DNA of 64,000 nucleotides from Clostridia bacterium (GCA_017456605.1 JAFTJA010000008.1:1-64000), one strand, 5' to 3'. Positions 16,101 to 25,095 are shown, counted from the first letter of the stretch. A program made the numbers and translations. Notes: generated by a model from the sequence alone, not told the origin.

Positions 16101-16988
16101 ATGAAGAAAACTGTTTTTAAAGGTGTTGCAACAGCCATTGTCACGCCTATGACCGAAAACGGAATTGACTATGAGAGTTTTGAAAGACTTATTGAATGGC
16201 AGATTGAAGAGGGCATAAACGCAATCGTTGTTGCAGGAACAACCGGTGAAGGCTCTACCCTTTCTGACCAGGAACACAAAGATGTGCTTAGGTTTGCTGT
16301 TGAAAAGGTGAATGGCAGAATCCCTGTTATTGCAGGTACCGGCTCAAATGACATAAGCTACGCAATAAGTCTTACAAAATATGCTTGTGAAATTGGTGCT
16401 GATGCGATGCTGGTTGTGACTCCATATTACAACAAAGCGACACAGGGCGGACTTATCAAGTCATTTACTGCCATTGCGGACGCAAGCACAAAGCCGGTTA
16501 TTCTTTACAATGTTCCATCCCGTACGGGCTGCAACATTACGCCCGAAACCTGTCTGGAACTTTCCAAACATCCAAACATTGTGGGAATAAAGGAAGCAAG
16601 CGGAAACATTTCCCAGATTGCAAAGGTTGCATCCTTGGTTGATGAAGATTTTGCTATTTATTCAGGAAACGATGACCAGATTGTTCCCATTTTGTCCCTT
16701 GGCGGTGTGGGTGTTATTTCGGTGCTTTCAAATATTGCACCAAAAGATACAGTAAGAATTTGTGACAGCTTTTTTGAGGGCAATGTCAACGAGAGCAAAA
16801 AACTTCAGCTCAAATATCTTGACCTTATTGACGCGCTCTTCTGTGAGGTAAATCCCATACCTGCAAAGGCGGCAGTTTCTGCTATGGGCTTTGGCGAAAA
16901 CTATTTAAGACTTCCCCTCACACCAATGGAAGACGCTCATGCTGAAAATATGTTCCGTCTGATGCGTGAAAACGGAATTGAAATTTGA
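16101..16988 (+). CDS. dapA: 4-hydroxy-tetrahydrodipicolinate synthase
   Basis: First committed enzyme of the DAP/lysine pathway, condensing pyruvate with aspartate semialdehyde. At 295 residues it is the normal size. Motifs are GTTGEGSTL (substrate loop), ILYNVPSRTG with the catalytic Tyr, and VGIKEASG with the Schiff-base Lys. The ATG at 16101 follows AAAGGGG. It is controlled by a lysine riboswitch and is followed by lysA at 14 bases. Together they give lysine and peptidoglycan precursor. The other pathway genes are not in the window. Confidence 0.96.
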   Translation: MKKTVFKGVATAIVTPMTENGIDYESFERLIEWQIEEGINAIVVAGTTGEGSTLSDQEHKDVLRFAVEKVNGRIPVIAGTGSNDISYAISLTKYACEIGADAMLVVTPYYNKATQGGLIKSFTAIADASTKPVILYNVPSRTGCNITPETCLELSKHPNIVGIKEASGNISQIAKVASLVDEDFAIYSGNDDQIVPILSLGGVGVISVLSNIAPKDTVRICDSFFEGNVNESKKLQLKYLDLIDALFCEVNPIPAKAAVSAMGFGENYLRLPLTPMEDAHAENMFRLMRENGIEI

Positions 16989-17002
16989 AAGGAAATCTGC
17001 AA

Positions 17003-18301
17003 ATGATTTGTGAAAATCTTGGAATAAACCAGAGTGGAAACTTGACCTTTGCCGGTCGGGATACAGTTGACCTTGCTAAAAAATACGGAACGCCACTCTT
17101 TTTGATGGACGAGGAGCGGATTCGTCATAACTGCAGAGTGTATGTCAATGCAATGAAAAAATACTTTGGCGCGGGTAGCGAGCCTCTTTTTGCCAGCAAA
17201 GCCGCATCCTTCAAGGCTGTTTATAAAATAGCCATGGAAGAGGGTATGGGCGTTGACGTGGTTTCCTGCGGTGAGATTTATACAGCAAAAAGCGCGGGTT
17301 TCCCTATGGAAAAGGTATATTTCCACGGCAACAACAAGACCGATTTTGATATAAAATATGCCATGGACGCGGGTCTTGGCTACTTTGTGGCAGACAGCCG
17401 TGAAGAAATTGACGCTATTGACAGTATCGCAGGCGAAATGAACATTTGCCAAAAGGTTATCATCCGCATAACACCGGGCATTGACCCCCATACCTATGAT
17501 GCTGTGGCGACGGGTAAGGTTGATTCAAAGTTCGGCTTTGCGATAGAAACAGGAGCGGCAGAAAACATTGTGGGCTATGCTCTTGAAAAGAAAAACATAG
17601 AACTTTGCGGATTTCATTGCCACGTTGGCTCTCAGGTTTTTGATTCTGACGTATATTTTAAGACCTCTGATATTATGCTTGAATTTATTGCAGATATGAA
17701 AGCAAAGTTTGGTTACGAGGCAGAAATTCTTAATCTCGGCGGTGGCTATGGCGTGAGATATGTTGAGTCTGATCCTGCGATTGACATCGAGGCAAACATT
17801 GCACAGGTTGCTGAAAGAGTAAAGACAAAGTGCAGTGAGCTTGGGCTGAAAGTTCCTGCAATAAAAATGGAGCCTGGTCGCTCAATCGTTGCGGACAGCG
17901 GACTTACTCTTTATACTGTGGGAAGTGTAAGGGTTATCCCTGAATACAAAAACTATGTGTCAATCGATGGCGGAATGACAGACAACCCAAGATTTGCCCT
18001 TTATGGCTCGGAATACACTGTCGTTGCGGCAAACAAGATGACTGAAGAATGTGACTTTTCTTGCTCGGTGGTGGGCAGATGCTGTGAGTGCGGCGACATA
18101 ATTCAGGAAAATGTAAAGCTGCCGTCAAGCGTGAAACGCGGTGACATAATTGCGGTGATGACCACGGGCGCGTATAACTATTCAATGGCGTCAAACTACA
18201 ACCGACTTCCAAGGCCTCCCATTGTGATGCTTACAAAAACGGGCGAATACACAGCCGTAAAGCGTGAAAGCCTTGAAGATATAATAAAAAATGATTTGTA
18301 G
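17003..18301 (+). CDS. lysA: Diaminopimelate decarboxylase
   Basis: PLP-dependent fold III enzyme converting meso-diaminopimelate to lysine. Key stretches are FASKAAS with the PLP Lys, GFHCHVGSQ, LNLGGGYG, and EPGRSIVADSG, with the C-terminal CECGDII and GAYNYSMASNYN. At 432 residues it is complete. I chose the ATG at 17003, where AAAGGA lies about 9 bases upstream. A TTG at 16985 overlaps the dapA stop but has no RBS. It is co-transcribed with dapA under the lysine riboswitch. Confidence 0.95.
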   Translation: MICENLGINQSGNLTFAGRDTVDLAKKYGTPLFLMDEERIRHNCRVYVNAMKKYFGAGSEPLFASKAASFKAVYKIAMEEGMGVDVVSCGEIYTAKSAGFPMEKVYFHGNNKTDFDIKYAMDAGLGYFVADSREEIDAIDSIAGEMNICQKVIIRITPGIDPHTYDAVATGKVDSKFGFAIETGAAENIVGYALEKKNIELCGFHCHVGSQVFDSDVYFKTSDIMLEFIADMKAKFGYEAEILNLGGGYGVRYVESDPAIDIEANIAQVAERVKTKCSELGLKVPAIKMEPGRSIVADSGLTLYTVGSVRVIPEYKNYVSIDGGMTDNPRFALYGSEYTVVAANKMTEECDFSCSVVGRCCECGDIIQENVKLPSSVKRGDIIAVMTTGAYNYSMASNYNRLPRPPIVMLTKTGEYTAVKRESLEDIIKNDL

Positions 18302-18302
18302 A

Positions 18303-18334
18303 ATAAAAGCTCTCAAAATGAGAGCTTTTTCTTT
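18303..18334 (+). terminator. Terminator after lysA
   Basis: AAAGCTCTCA pairs with TGAGAGCTTT around AAA, followed by TTCTTTT. Confidence 0.85.
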
Positions 18335-18345
18335 TGTATAAATAC

Positions 18346-18533
18346 TTTACAAAAGGGAAAAAATATGGTAATATAATATTGCGACTCAGATTAATATTGT
18401 TTTACGTTAACGGAGGCATTTTTATTTTGATAAAAATGCATGCTTTATTTTGTCTGCTGTTAATGTAAACAAAATCTGAGTCGCATCAGAGCCATGCATT
18501 TTTTGTGCGTGGCTCCGGCTGCGCACTTTTTTA
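18346..18533 (+). ncRNA. Candidate structured non-coding RNA with its own promoter and terminator
   Basis: After TTTACA (18346) and TAATAT (18369, 17-base spacing) lies a long stem: GCGACTCAGATT (18381-18392) pairs perfectly with AATCTGAGTCGC (18473-18484). A second stem GTTTTACGTTAAC/GTTAATGTAAAC follows inside it, with an apical hairpin GCATTTTTAT/ATAAAAATGC. Two overlapping hairpins come next: GAGCCATGCA/TGCGTGGCTC, and GTGCG/CGCAC followed by TTTTTT. No open frame is present and the next gene is on the other strand. I recognise no known RNA family. The transcript strand is inferred from the promoter and the terminal T run. Confidence 0.6.
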
Positions 18534-18576
18534 ATTTACATAAAAACAAGCGCACTGTCTTGTCGCCAGACGAAAA

Positions 18577-18612
18577 GAAAACCTCACCCATTTGGGTGAG
18601 GTTTTCGCTTTA
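18577..18612. terminator. Terminator downstream of the acyl-CoA synthetase gene
   Basis: AAAACCTCACCC pairs with GGGTGAGGTTTT. It lies just beyond the stop of the reverse-strand synthetase gene and can also stop forward transcripts. Confidence 0.8.
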
Positions 18613-18617
18613 AATGA

Positions 18618-20921
18618 TTATTTATTTGCTTTTTCCATATCTTTGTTGCGGATTTCAACACGGCGGACTTTTCCGCTGATGGTTTTTGGAAGCTCGTCAA
18701 CAAAGTCCACAATTCTTGGGTATTTATATGGTGCTGTGTGTGTTTTGACGTATTCTTGGATTTCCTTTTTCAGTTCATCAGTGCCCACAGTGTTTTTTGT
18801 AAGAACAATGGTCGCCTTAACTATCTGTCCGCGGACCTCGTCAGGAACGGCGGTGATTGCACATTCCAAAACGTAGGGAAGCTCCATGATAACGCTTTCG
18901 ATTTCAAAAGGTCCAATGCGGTAACCGGAGGATTTTATAACATCATCAATACGTCCCACATACCAAAGGTAGCCGTCTTCGTCCATTGTCGCCTGGTCAC
19001 CTGTGTGGTAATAACCGTCGTGCCATACATCACGGGTTTTTTCATCATCAAGATAGTAGCCGATAAAGAGTCCGCAAGGAGCGCCATCCTTTGTGCGAAT
19101 GCAGATTTCACCGGTATCACCGGTTTTGCATTCGTTTCCGTCAGGGTCAAGGATAACCACATCATAAAGAGGTGAGGGTTTTCCCATTGAACCGATTTTT
19201 GGATTTGAGCCAACAAAGTTTGCGATTGAAAGTGTGGTTTCGGTCTGACCAAAACCTTCCATAATGCTGAGGCCTGTTGCCTTTTTGAATTGGTTATAAA
19301 CCTCGGGGTTCAGTGCCTCGCCTGCTGTTGTTGCATATTCGATAGAAGAAAGGTCATATTTTGACAAATCTTCTTTGATGAAAAATCTGTACATAGTGGG
19401 CGGAGCGCAGAATGTAGTGATGTTGTATTTTTTGAACAGAGGAAGAATATCATCAGGATGGAATCTGTCAAAGTCATAAGTGAACACACCTGCTTCGCAG
19501 AGCCATTGTCCATAAAGCTTGCCCCAGAGTGCCTTACCCCAGCCGGTATCTGAAATTGTGAAGTGAAGACCATCGGGGTTTACATTGTGCCAGAACTTGG
19601 CTGTGGGATAGTGACCAAGGGCATACTTGTATGAGTGTGTAGCAATTCTCGGATAACCGGTGGTGCCAGATGTAAAGAGCATAAGCATGGGGTCATCACC
19701 ACAGGGGGAGTCATCTTTGCGGTCAAAGTGAGTGCTGAAACGCTCCATTTCTTCGTTGAAATTGTACCAGCCGTCTTTTTTGCCGCCAACCAAAATTTTG
19801 AGCATACCGGGGAACTCTTTGGCAGCTTTCTCGGCTTCAGCCGAAACATCACCGTCTGCGGTGCAGATAATGGCTTTGACGCCTGCCGCTTTATAGCGGT
19901 ATGTGAAGTCGTGTTCAACCAACTGGTTTGTTGCAGGAATTGCTATTGCACCGATTTTGTGAAGAGCCAGCATACAGAACCAGAACTCAAAATGACGCTT
20001 GAGAACAAGCATAACGGTGTCGCCACGTTTGATACCCAAAGACTCAAAATAATTCGCAGTTTTTGCGGAGTATTTTTTCATATCGTTAAAAGTAAATCTG
20101 CGTTCAGATTTGTCATTTCCAACCCACATCATAGCGGTTTTTTCAGGGGCTTTCCTTGCAATTTTATCCACACAGTCAAATGCAAAATTGAATTTGTCTG
20201 CGTTTTTAAAGGAGATTCCGTTGAATACGCCCTTTTCGTCCAGCGTTGTATCAATGAAATCATCAACTACGGTTTTTTCAGCTGCCTTTTTGGCTGTTGC
20301 TGCCTTTGCGGCGATGTATGGTGCCTCGGGATACTCCTCGCTGAAATGACCGTCCTGAGGGTTGAGAACAACAGCGTGGAATTCACAACCGCCCTCTGAT
20401 ATCGCAATCATACCATGGGGGATAATGCTGTTGTAGAATATAGAATCTCCCTCGTGGAGAATATCAACGTGATTTCCTACTTGAACTTTGAGAGAGCCTT
20501 TTACGATAACGTCAAATTCCTGACCATTGTGAGAACTTAGCTTGATGGGAGAATTCTGTTCCTCCTCAAGATAAGGGAACTTAACAAGGAACGGCTCTGC
20601 AAGCTTACCCTTGAATTTTGGAGCAAGGTTGTTGTATACAAAACCCTGTTTCTTTATGATTTTGAGACCCTCGCCCTTCCTGGTGATGGCAAAGGAGGTA
20701 AGGGTAGAACTGGTACCCTCCAAAATATCAACAACTTCAACATTGCAAGCCTTTGCACATTTGTAGATAAATGTAAAGCTGAAGTCCGTTTCGCCCTCTT
20801 CGAGAATTTTGTAGTCCTCAACAGACACGCCGGTGAGCTTTGCAAGCTCTTCCTGAGAATAGCCCTTTGCTTCGCGCAAATCCTTTATTCTGCCGGCAAC
20901 CTCTTTCAAATTGTAATCCAT
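18618..20921 (-). CDS. XRE-HTH/cupin/acyl-CoA synthetase fusion
   Basis: A 767-residue three-part protein. Residues about 5-60 are an XRE-type HTH (SQEELAKLTGVS), residues 105-180 a cupin (GQEFDVIVKGSL), and residues 235-760 an AMP-forming acyl-CoA synthetase. The synthetase has FTSGTTGYP near 413, YHTGD near 640 and the catalytic Lys in ISGKVRR near 747. The HTH-cupin part is like stand-alone HipB-type regulators, so the protein may both activate an acid to its CoA ester and bind DNA. The synthetase part resembles the medium/branched-chain acid group. The second of two close ATGs is chosen, 8 bases from AAAGGAG. A T-box leader controls it. Confidence 0.9.
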   Translation of the reverse strand: MDYNLKEVAGRIKDLREAKGYSQEELAKLTGVSVEDYKILEEGETDFSFTFIYKCAKACNVEVVDILEGTSSTLTSFAITRKGEGLKIIKKQGFVYNNLAPKFKGKLAEPFLVKFPYLEEEQNSPIKLSSHNGQEFDVIVKGSLKVQVGNHVDILHEGDSIFYNSIIPHGMIAISEGGCEFHAVVLNPQDGHFSEEYPEAPYIAAKAATAKKAAEKTVVDDFIDTTLDEKGVFNGISFKNADKFNFAFDCVDKIARKAPEKTAMMWVGNDKSERRFTFNDMKKYSAKTANYFESLGIKRGDTVMLVLKRHFEFWFCMLALHKIGAIAIPATNQLVEHDFTYRYKAAGVKAIICTADGDVSAEAEKAAKEFPGMLKILVGGKKDGWYNFNEEMERFSTHFDRKDDSPCGDDPMLMLFTSGTTGYPRIATHSYKYALGHYPTAKFWHNVNPDGLHFTISDTGWGKALWGKLYGQWLCEAGVFTYDFDRFHPDDILPLFKKYNITTFCAPPTMYRFFIKEDLSKYDLSSIEYATTAGEALNPEVYNQFKKATGLSIMEGFGQTETTLSIANFVGSNPKIGSMGKPSPLYDVVILDPDGNECKTGDTGEICIRTKDGAPCGLFIGYYLDDEKTRDVWHDGYYHTGDQATMDEDGYLWYVGRIDDVIKSSGYRIGPFEIESVIMELPYVLECAITAVPDEVRGQIVKATIVLTKNTVGTDELKKEIQEYVKTHTAPYKYPRIVDFVDELPKTISGKVRRVEIRNKDMEKANK

Positions 20922-20954
20922 TTTCATCTCTCCTTTAAAGAAATTTCAGGAATG

Positions 20955-21240
20955 TCACAAAAAAAAACAAACCCGTCTCAAAGCTTTGAGACGGGTTATA
21001 AAACTCGCGGTACCACTCAAATTGCGGAAGAAATTCCGCCACTCAGCAGGCTCTAACAAGCCCTTTGCCTTAACGCGGCAATGCACGGGAGATATCTACT
21101 GACCAAAAAGCTTTCGGATCTCCAACTCGGAAGTGATGGGTCATTGGTAAACTTCGCCATTGGCTCGCAGCAACCGCCAACTCTCTCAAGGCTCCATAAA
21201 CCGACCGTCTTCGTCATAGTTTTTCTGTGATATTCAAATT
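20955..21240 (-). promoter_or_regulatory. T-box leader of the acyl-CoA synthetase fusion
   Basis: On the minus strand: Stem I with AGAGAGTTGG and GCTGCGAGCCAA distal loop elements, then CATCACTTCCGAG, and the universal T-box GTGGTACCGCGAG (21003-21016). The terminator ACCCGTCTCAAAG/CTTTGAGACGGGT with a T run follows at 20955-20996. The most likely specifier is ATC, read as ATC-A-CTTCC-GAG at 21131-21142, giving isoleucine. Uncharged tRNA would raise expression of the synthetase. The T-box call is firm; the specifier is moderate. Confidence 0.93.
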
Positions 21241-21247
21241 ACTATGT

Positions 21248-21276
21248 ATTATATACCTGAGTATTTAATTTGTCAA
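21248..21276 (-). promoter_or_regulatory. Promoter of the T-box transcript
   Basis: On the minus strand, TTGACA (21271-21276) and TATAAT (21248-21253) with a 17-base spacer. Confidence 0.85.
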
Positions 21277-21294
21277 TACTTTTTTGAAAATTTT

Positions 21295-21804
21295 TTAATC
21301 AAGCTCGTAACAAGCCTCAACTTTTGCATAATAAATGGTATGCAAATCACCGTTTTTATACCATTTGTCAAGGACTAAAGTGTCAGTAAGTTTGTTTTGC
21401 ATCTCGGTTTTTGCAACAACAGTACATTCCATAACAAGCCCCTTGCACGCAATAACGGGGGTCAAAATCTCTTTTGCGGGAACAATCGAAAGTTCAAGGT
21501 CGGAAATTTTATCACAATCCCTGCCGGATTTTTGGCCGCAGTAGGAGAGGGCGTCTTTCATACCGTTGTCATACGGGAAAGTGAGAGTAAATTCCATTGA
21601 ACTATCAAGCAGTTCTTTTGAAAAGCGACTTTCTCTTACCATAACCTCGGCAGTGGGCATGCCCCACTGAAAGCCAAAGGTACCCCAGCCGATTGTCATT
21701 GTGTTTGTTTTGTCGCCATTTTTTGTGGTGAGAAACGCACCCTTGGGGAGAATTTCTGCTGCTTTTTTGATATATTCGCTGTACGCTGTTATATTAAGCT
21801 CCAA
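21295..21804 (-). CDS. Flavin reductase-like FMN-binding protein
   Basis: A protein of about 169 residues from the flavin reductase domain family (split beta-barrel, FMN). Recognisable parts are PKGAFLTTKNGDKTNTMTIGWGTFGFQWG near the N-terminus and ESRFSKELLDSSMEFTLTFP. No ATG is available at the front. AAGGAG lies next to a TTG at 21813 and 9 bases before a TTG at 21804, so I prefer the latter. The gene ends inside the promoter area of the T-box transcript, and lies downstream of gpsA in the same direction, possibly in its operon. Confidence 0.85.
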   Translation of the reverse strand: MELNITAYSEYIKKAAEILPKGAFLTTKNGDKTNTMTIGWGTFGFQWGMPTAEVMVRESRFSKELLDSSMEFTLTFPYDNGMKDALSYCGQKSGRDCDKISDLELSIVPAKEILTPVIACKGLVMECTVVAKTEMQNKLTDTLVLDKWYKNGDLHTIYYAKVEACYELD

Positions 21805-21829
21805 AGTATCCAACTCCTTAAACTGTTTT

Positions 21830-22846
21830 TTAATCTATCTTATTCAAAAAGCACTGTTCGGTTTCATGTTTTTTTGTTCTTACCATAAGATTTTTGATGG
21901 CATCAGCGGGTTTTTTGCCATGGAAAAGCACGTCATAGGCCTCTGAAACAATGGGCATCTCAACGCCCTGCTTGTCAGCAAGCTCTTTTGCTGCCTTGCA
22001 GCTGCGTACGCCCTCGACCACCATATTGACTTCCTTTTGAGCCTCTTCAACGGTCTTTCCCTGACCGATTAAAATACCTGCACGGCGGTTTCGGGAATGC
22101 ATACTTGTGCAGGTCACAATCAAGTCACCAATGCCCGAAAGCCCGGAAAAAGTTTCAGCTTTCGCACCCATAGCAACGCCAAGACGGGTCATTTCCACAA
22201 GACCACGTGTCATAAGTGCGGCTTTTGTATTATCGCCACAGCCCAGACCGTCAAGAATTCCACAGCAAAGGGCGATTACATTTTTAAGAGAGCCGCCAAG
22301 CTCAACACCTAAAATATCGTCATTTGTATAAATCCTGAAAACATCATTCATAAAGGCGTCCTGAATAAGTTTTGTGGTTTCGTCGCTGTCCGCTGCCACA
22401 ACGTTTGTTGTGGGAATCCCGCGGGACACCTCTTCGGCGTGGCTGGGCCCTGACATAACCGCAATTTTGCAGTCAGGCAGTTCTTCTTTGAGCACCTGTG
22501 AGATGGTGAGGTAGGTTTCTTCCTCAATGCCTTTTGAAATATTCAGGATAACCTGACCGGTGGGCACGACATCTTTGATGCGACGGGCTACTCCGCGAAC
22601 CCCGTGGGAGGGAGTGGCGATAACAATAATATCCTGATTTTTGCAGCAATTTATATCTGCTGTGAGCGTGATTTCTTCGGGGATAATGATTCCGGGGAGA
22701 CATCTCTTATTTTCGCGGGATTGTGAAAGCTCGCGGCACTCGTCCTCGGAAAAGGACCAAAGAGTAACCTTGTGAACGTTGTTATTCAAAAGAAGAGCAA
22801 TAGCCGTACCCCAACTGCCGCTGCCTAAAACACATATATTTGACAT
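21830..22846 (-). CDS. gpsA: Glycerol-3-phosphate dehydrogenase [NAD(P)+]
   Basis: Makes sn-glycerol-3-phosphate from dihydroxyacetone phosphate for phospholipid synthesis. It has the N-terminal dinucleotide site LGSGSWGTA, the MSGPSHAEE catalytic region and the GLSGIGDLIVTCTS segment. Length 338 is normal. RBS TAGGAGG. It stands after der and plsY, a gene order common in Firmicutes, so the product feeds PlsY directly. Confidence 0.96.
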   Translation of the reverse strand: MSNICVLGSGSWGTAIALLLNNNVHKVTLWSFSEDECRELSQSRENKRCLPGIIIPEEITLTADINCCKNQDIIVIATPSHGVRGVARRIKDVVPTGQVILNISKGIEEETYLTISQVLKEELPDCKIAVMSGPSHAEEVSRGIPTTNVVAADSDETTKLIQDAFMNDVFRIYTNDDILGVELGGSLKNVIALCCGILDGLGCGDNTKAALMTRGLVEMTRLGVAMGAKAETFSGLSGIGDLIVTCTSMHSRNRRAGILIGQGKTVEEAQKEVNMVVEGVRSCKAAKELADKQGVEMPIVSEAYDVLFHGKKPADAIKNLMVRTKKHETEQCFLNKID

Positions 22847-22859
22847 TTGGATTTTCCTC

Positions 22860-23474
22860 CTAATTATTTTTTTTGAATGAAAGCTTGTTTTCTGTGCCAG
22901 AGAGGAGCCTTTTTATGTTGCCTTTGTGCATATATATTGCAAGAACTGCAAGAATAAGCGCAAAAACAATAAAGTCAGTATCCTGCCCGTGAAATATCAG
23001 GCTGAAAATCACAAACAATGCCGCACCGCTGATGCTTCCCAAAGAGACATAACGGGATACTGCCATTATACCGATGGAAACAACAATAACAAAAATTCCA
23101 ATGATTGGGTCAGCAAACAGCATTGCAACGGTGGATACGATGATGCCTTTGCCACCTTTGAATTTAAAAAATACGGGGAAGTTGTGACCGAGGACAGCAC
23201 CGATTCCGGCGATGTAGGTAGCCTGCTGGTTGTCAGGAAGGAAAAGCTTTGCTGCCATTATTGCAACAACAGTTTTCAAAACATCGCCCAAAAGTACAAA
23301 GAGCGCACCTTTTTTGCCTACTGTACGCAAGGTGTTTGTTGCGCCGGCATTGCCACTGCCGTGGTTTCGGATATCGTCGCCAATCATAATTTTTGAAACA
23401 ATGATTGAGGTGTTTATACTTCCCAGAAGATATGAAACAATCAGTGTAATAAGATTGTAGAAAATAAGCTGCAT
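22860..23474 (-). CDS. plsY: Glycerol-3-phosphate acyltransferase PlsY
   Basis: A five-helix membrane enzyme that acylates glycerol-3-phosphate from acyl-phosphate, first step of phospholipid synthesis. The motifs LLGSINTS, GSGNAGATNTLR and GHNFPVFFKFKGGKG are intact. Length 204 is normal. RBS AAAGGAG. Co-transcribed with gpsA (13-base gap) and der (12-base gap). Confidence 0.95.
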   Translation of the reverse strand: MQLIFYNLITLIVSYLLGSINTSIIVSKIMIGDDIRNHGSGNAGATNTLRTVGKKGALFVLLGDVLKTVVAIMAAKLFLPDNQQATYIAGIGAVLGHNFPVFFKFKGGKGIIVSTVAMLFADPIIGIFVIVVSIGIMAVSRYVSLGSISGAALFVIFSLIFHGQDTDFIVFALILAVLAIYMHKGNIKRLLSGTENKLSFKKNN

Positions 23475-23486
23475 AAAAAAACTCCT

Positions 23487-24812
23487 TTACTCGGCTTTTT
23501 CGCCTTTTTCACGGATAATAAACTTTATGGGAGTGCCGCGAAAACCAAAGGCTGCACGGATTTTATTTTCAAGATATCTCACATAAGAATAATGTGCAAG
23601 CTCTGAGTTGTTCACAAACAAAACAAAGGTGGGCGGCTTGATTGAGACCTGAGTTCCGTAATAGATTTTGAGACGCTTGCCTTTGTCGGAGGGCGGCTGT
23701 ACCATAGCGATGGCGTCGTTTATAACGTCATTCAAAAGACCGGTTGAAATGCGTTTCTGGTTTTCTTCAACGGCTATGTTCACCGCTTCAAAAAGGTCAT
23801 TCACTCGCTGACCCGTTTTTGCTGAGATAAAGACGGAGTCGGCATACATCATAAAGTTGAAGCCCTCAAGCATCCGGTCTTTGAAATTCTTCATAGTGTT
23901 GGTTTCTTTTTCAATCAAATCCCATTTATTGACCGCAAAAACCGCTGCCTTTCCTTGTTCGTGGACATAGCCGGCGATTTTTGTATCCTGCTCAGTGACA
24001 CCCTCTGTAGCATCAATCATAATGATACACACATCAGAACGGTCAATAGAGCCCAGGGCGCGGACAACGCTGTAATGTTCAACGTTTTCGTCAATTTTTC
24101 CGCGCTTTCGCATACCGGCGGTGTCAATCAGCACATATTTTTTGCCGTTATGCACCAGACGAGAGTCAATAGCATCACGGGTTGTGCCGGCAATATTGCT
24201 GACAATCACACGTTCTTCGCCAAGGAGTCGGTTCACAAGAGAAGACTTTCCGGCGTTGGGCTTTCCAACGATTGCGATGTGGATAATGTCCTCATCTTCA
24301 GAAAGCTCGTCTGCCGGCGGGAAATATTCAAGAGCTGCGTCAAGAAGGTCGCCTATGCCAAGCCCGTGAATTGAAGAAACCATCATCGGGTCACCGATTC
24401 CAAGATTATAGAATTCATAAAATTCCATAGGCGGCTCTCCCGGGTTGTCAACCTTGTTGCACACCAAAAGAACGGGTTTTCCGCATTTTTGAAGCATTGC
24501 GGCAATATCTTTGTCTGCCGCGGTGACGCCGTCACGGACATTGGTGACAAACAAAATCACATCAGCTGTGTCAATGGCAAGCTGCGCCTGCTTTCTCATT
24601 TGTGAAAGAATAATGTCCTTGCTAGCAGGCTCGATACCGCCTGTATCAACAAGAGTAAACTCTCTGCCGGACCACTCAGCATCTGCATAAATTCTGTCGC
24701 GGGTGATGCCCGGCGTGTCTTCCACAATTGCAATACGTCTGCCCGAAATTTTATTAAACAAAGTAGATTTGCCCACATTGGGTCTGCCTACTACAGCTAC
24801 TATTGGTTTCAT
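23487..24812 (-). CDS. der: Ribosome-associated GTPase Der
   Basis: Essential double-GTPase for 50S assembly. Two G-domains are visible, GRPNVGKST at residue 8 and GKPNAGKSS near 183, each with DTxG and NKxD motifs (DTGGIEP, CNKVD, DTAGMRKR, VNKWD), and a C-terminal KH-like domain. Length 441 is normal. RBS CGGAG. First gene of the der-plsY-gpsA group. Confidence 0.97.
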   Translation of the reverse strand: MKPIVAVVGRPNVGKSTLFNKISGRRIAIVEDTPGITRDRIYADAEWSGREFTLVDTGGIEPASKDIILSQMRKQAQLAIDTADVILFVTNVRDGVTAADKDIAAMLQKCGKPVLLVCNKVDNPGEPPMEFYEFYNLGIGDPMMVSSIHGLGIGDLLDAALEYFPPADELSEDEDIIHIAIVGKPNAGKSSLVNRLLGEERVIVSNIAGTTRDAIDSRLVHNGKKYVLIDTAGMRKRGKIDENVEHYSVVRALGSIDRSDVCIIMIDATEGVTEQDTKIAGYVHEQGKAAVFAVNKWDLIEKETNTMKNFKDRMLEGFNFMMYADSVFISAKTGQRVNDLFEAVNIAVEENQKRISTGLLNDVINDAIAMVQPPSDKGKRLKIYYGTQVSIKPPTFVLFVNNSELAHYSYVRYLENKIRAAFGFRGTPIKFIIREKGEKAE

Positions 24813-24968
24813 AAAAGTTCTCCGTTTCTGTAAATAGATAAATTCATTTTATCACAATCAAAGAAAAATTACAACTGTTTTTGGAATTTAATGGGTCGAC
24901 ATTTGAAGGTACAGAGACTTCTTACTTTTCCTTGTCGAATAAAGTATGTTAAAAAAATAAATTTGGTA

Positions 24969-24996
24969 TTGACTTTTTTTAAAAAAAGGATATAAT
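24969..24996 (+). promoter_or_regulatory. Promoter of tRNA-Asn
   Basis: TTGACT (24969-24974) and TATAAT (24991-24996) with a 16-base spacer, 21 bases before the mature tRNA start. Confidence 0.75.
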
Positions 24997-25016
24997 ATAT
25001 TTTGTTAGTTAAATAT

Positions 25017-25092
25017 TCCTCCTTAGCTCAGTCGGTAGAGCATGCGGCTGTTAACCGCAGGGTCGTTGGTTCAAGTCCAACAGGGGGAGCCA
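25017..25092 (+). tRNA. trnN: tRNA-Asn (GUU)
   Basis: A 76-base cloverleaf: acceptor TCCTCCT pairs AGGGGGA (one G-U), D-arm TAGCTCAGTCGGTAGAGC, anticodon loop CTGTTAA giving GTT, T-arm TTGGTTCAAGTCCAA and encoded CCA. It is the only intact tRNA in the window. Confidence 0.97.
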
Positions 25093-25095
25093 CCA

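Noticed and set aside
18618..20921. Fusion as an assembly error
   Set aside because: The reading frame is continuous with uniform codon use, one RBS and one T-box leader, and the synthetase part has no internal start with an RBS that I could see.
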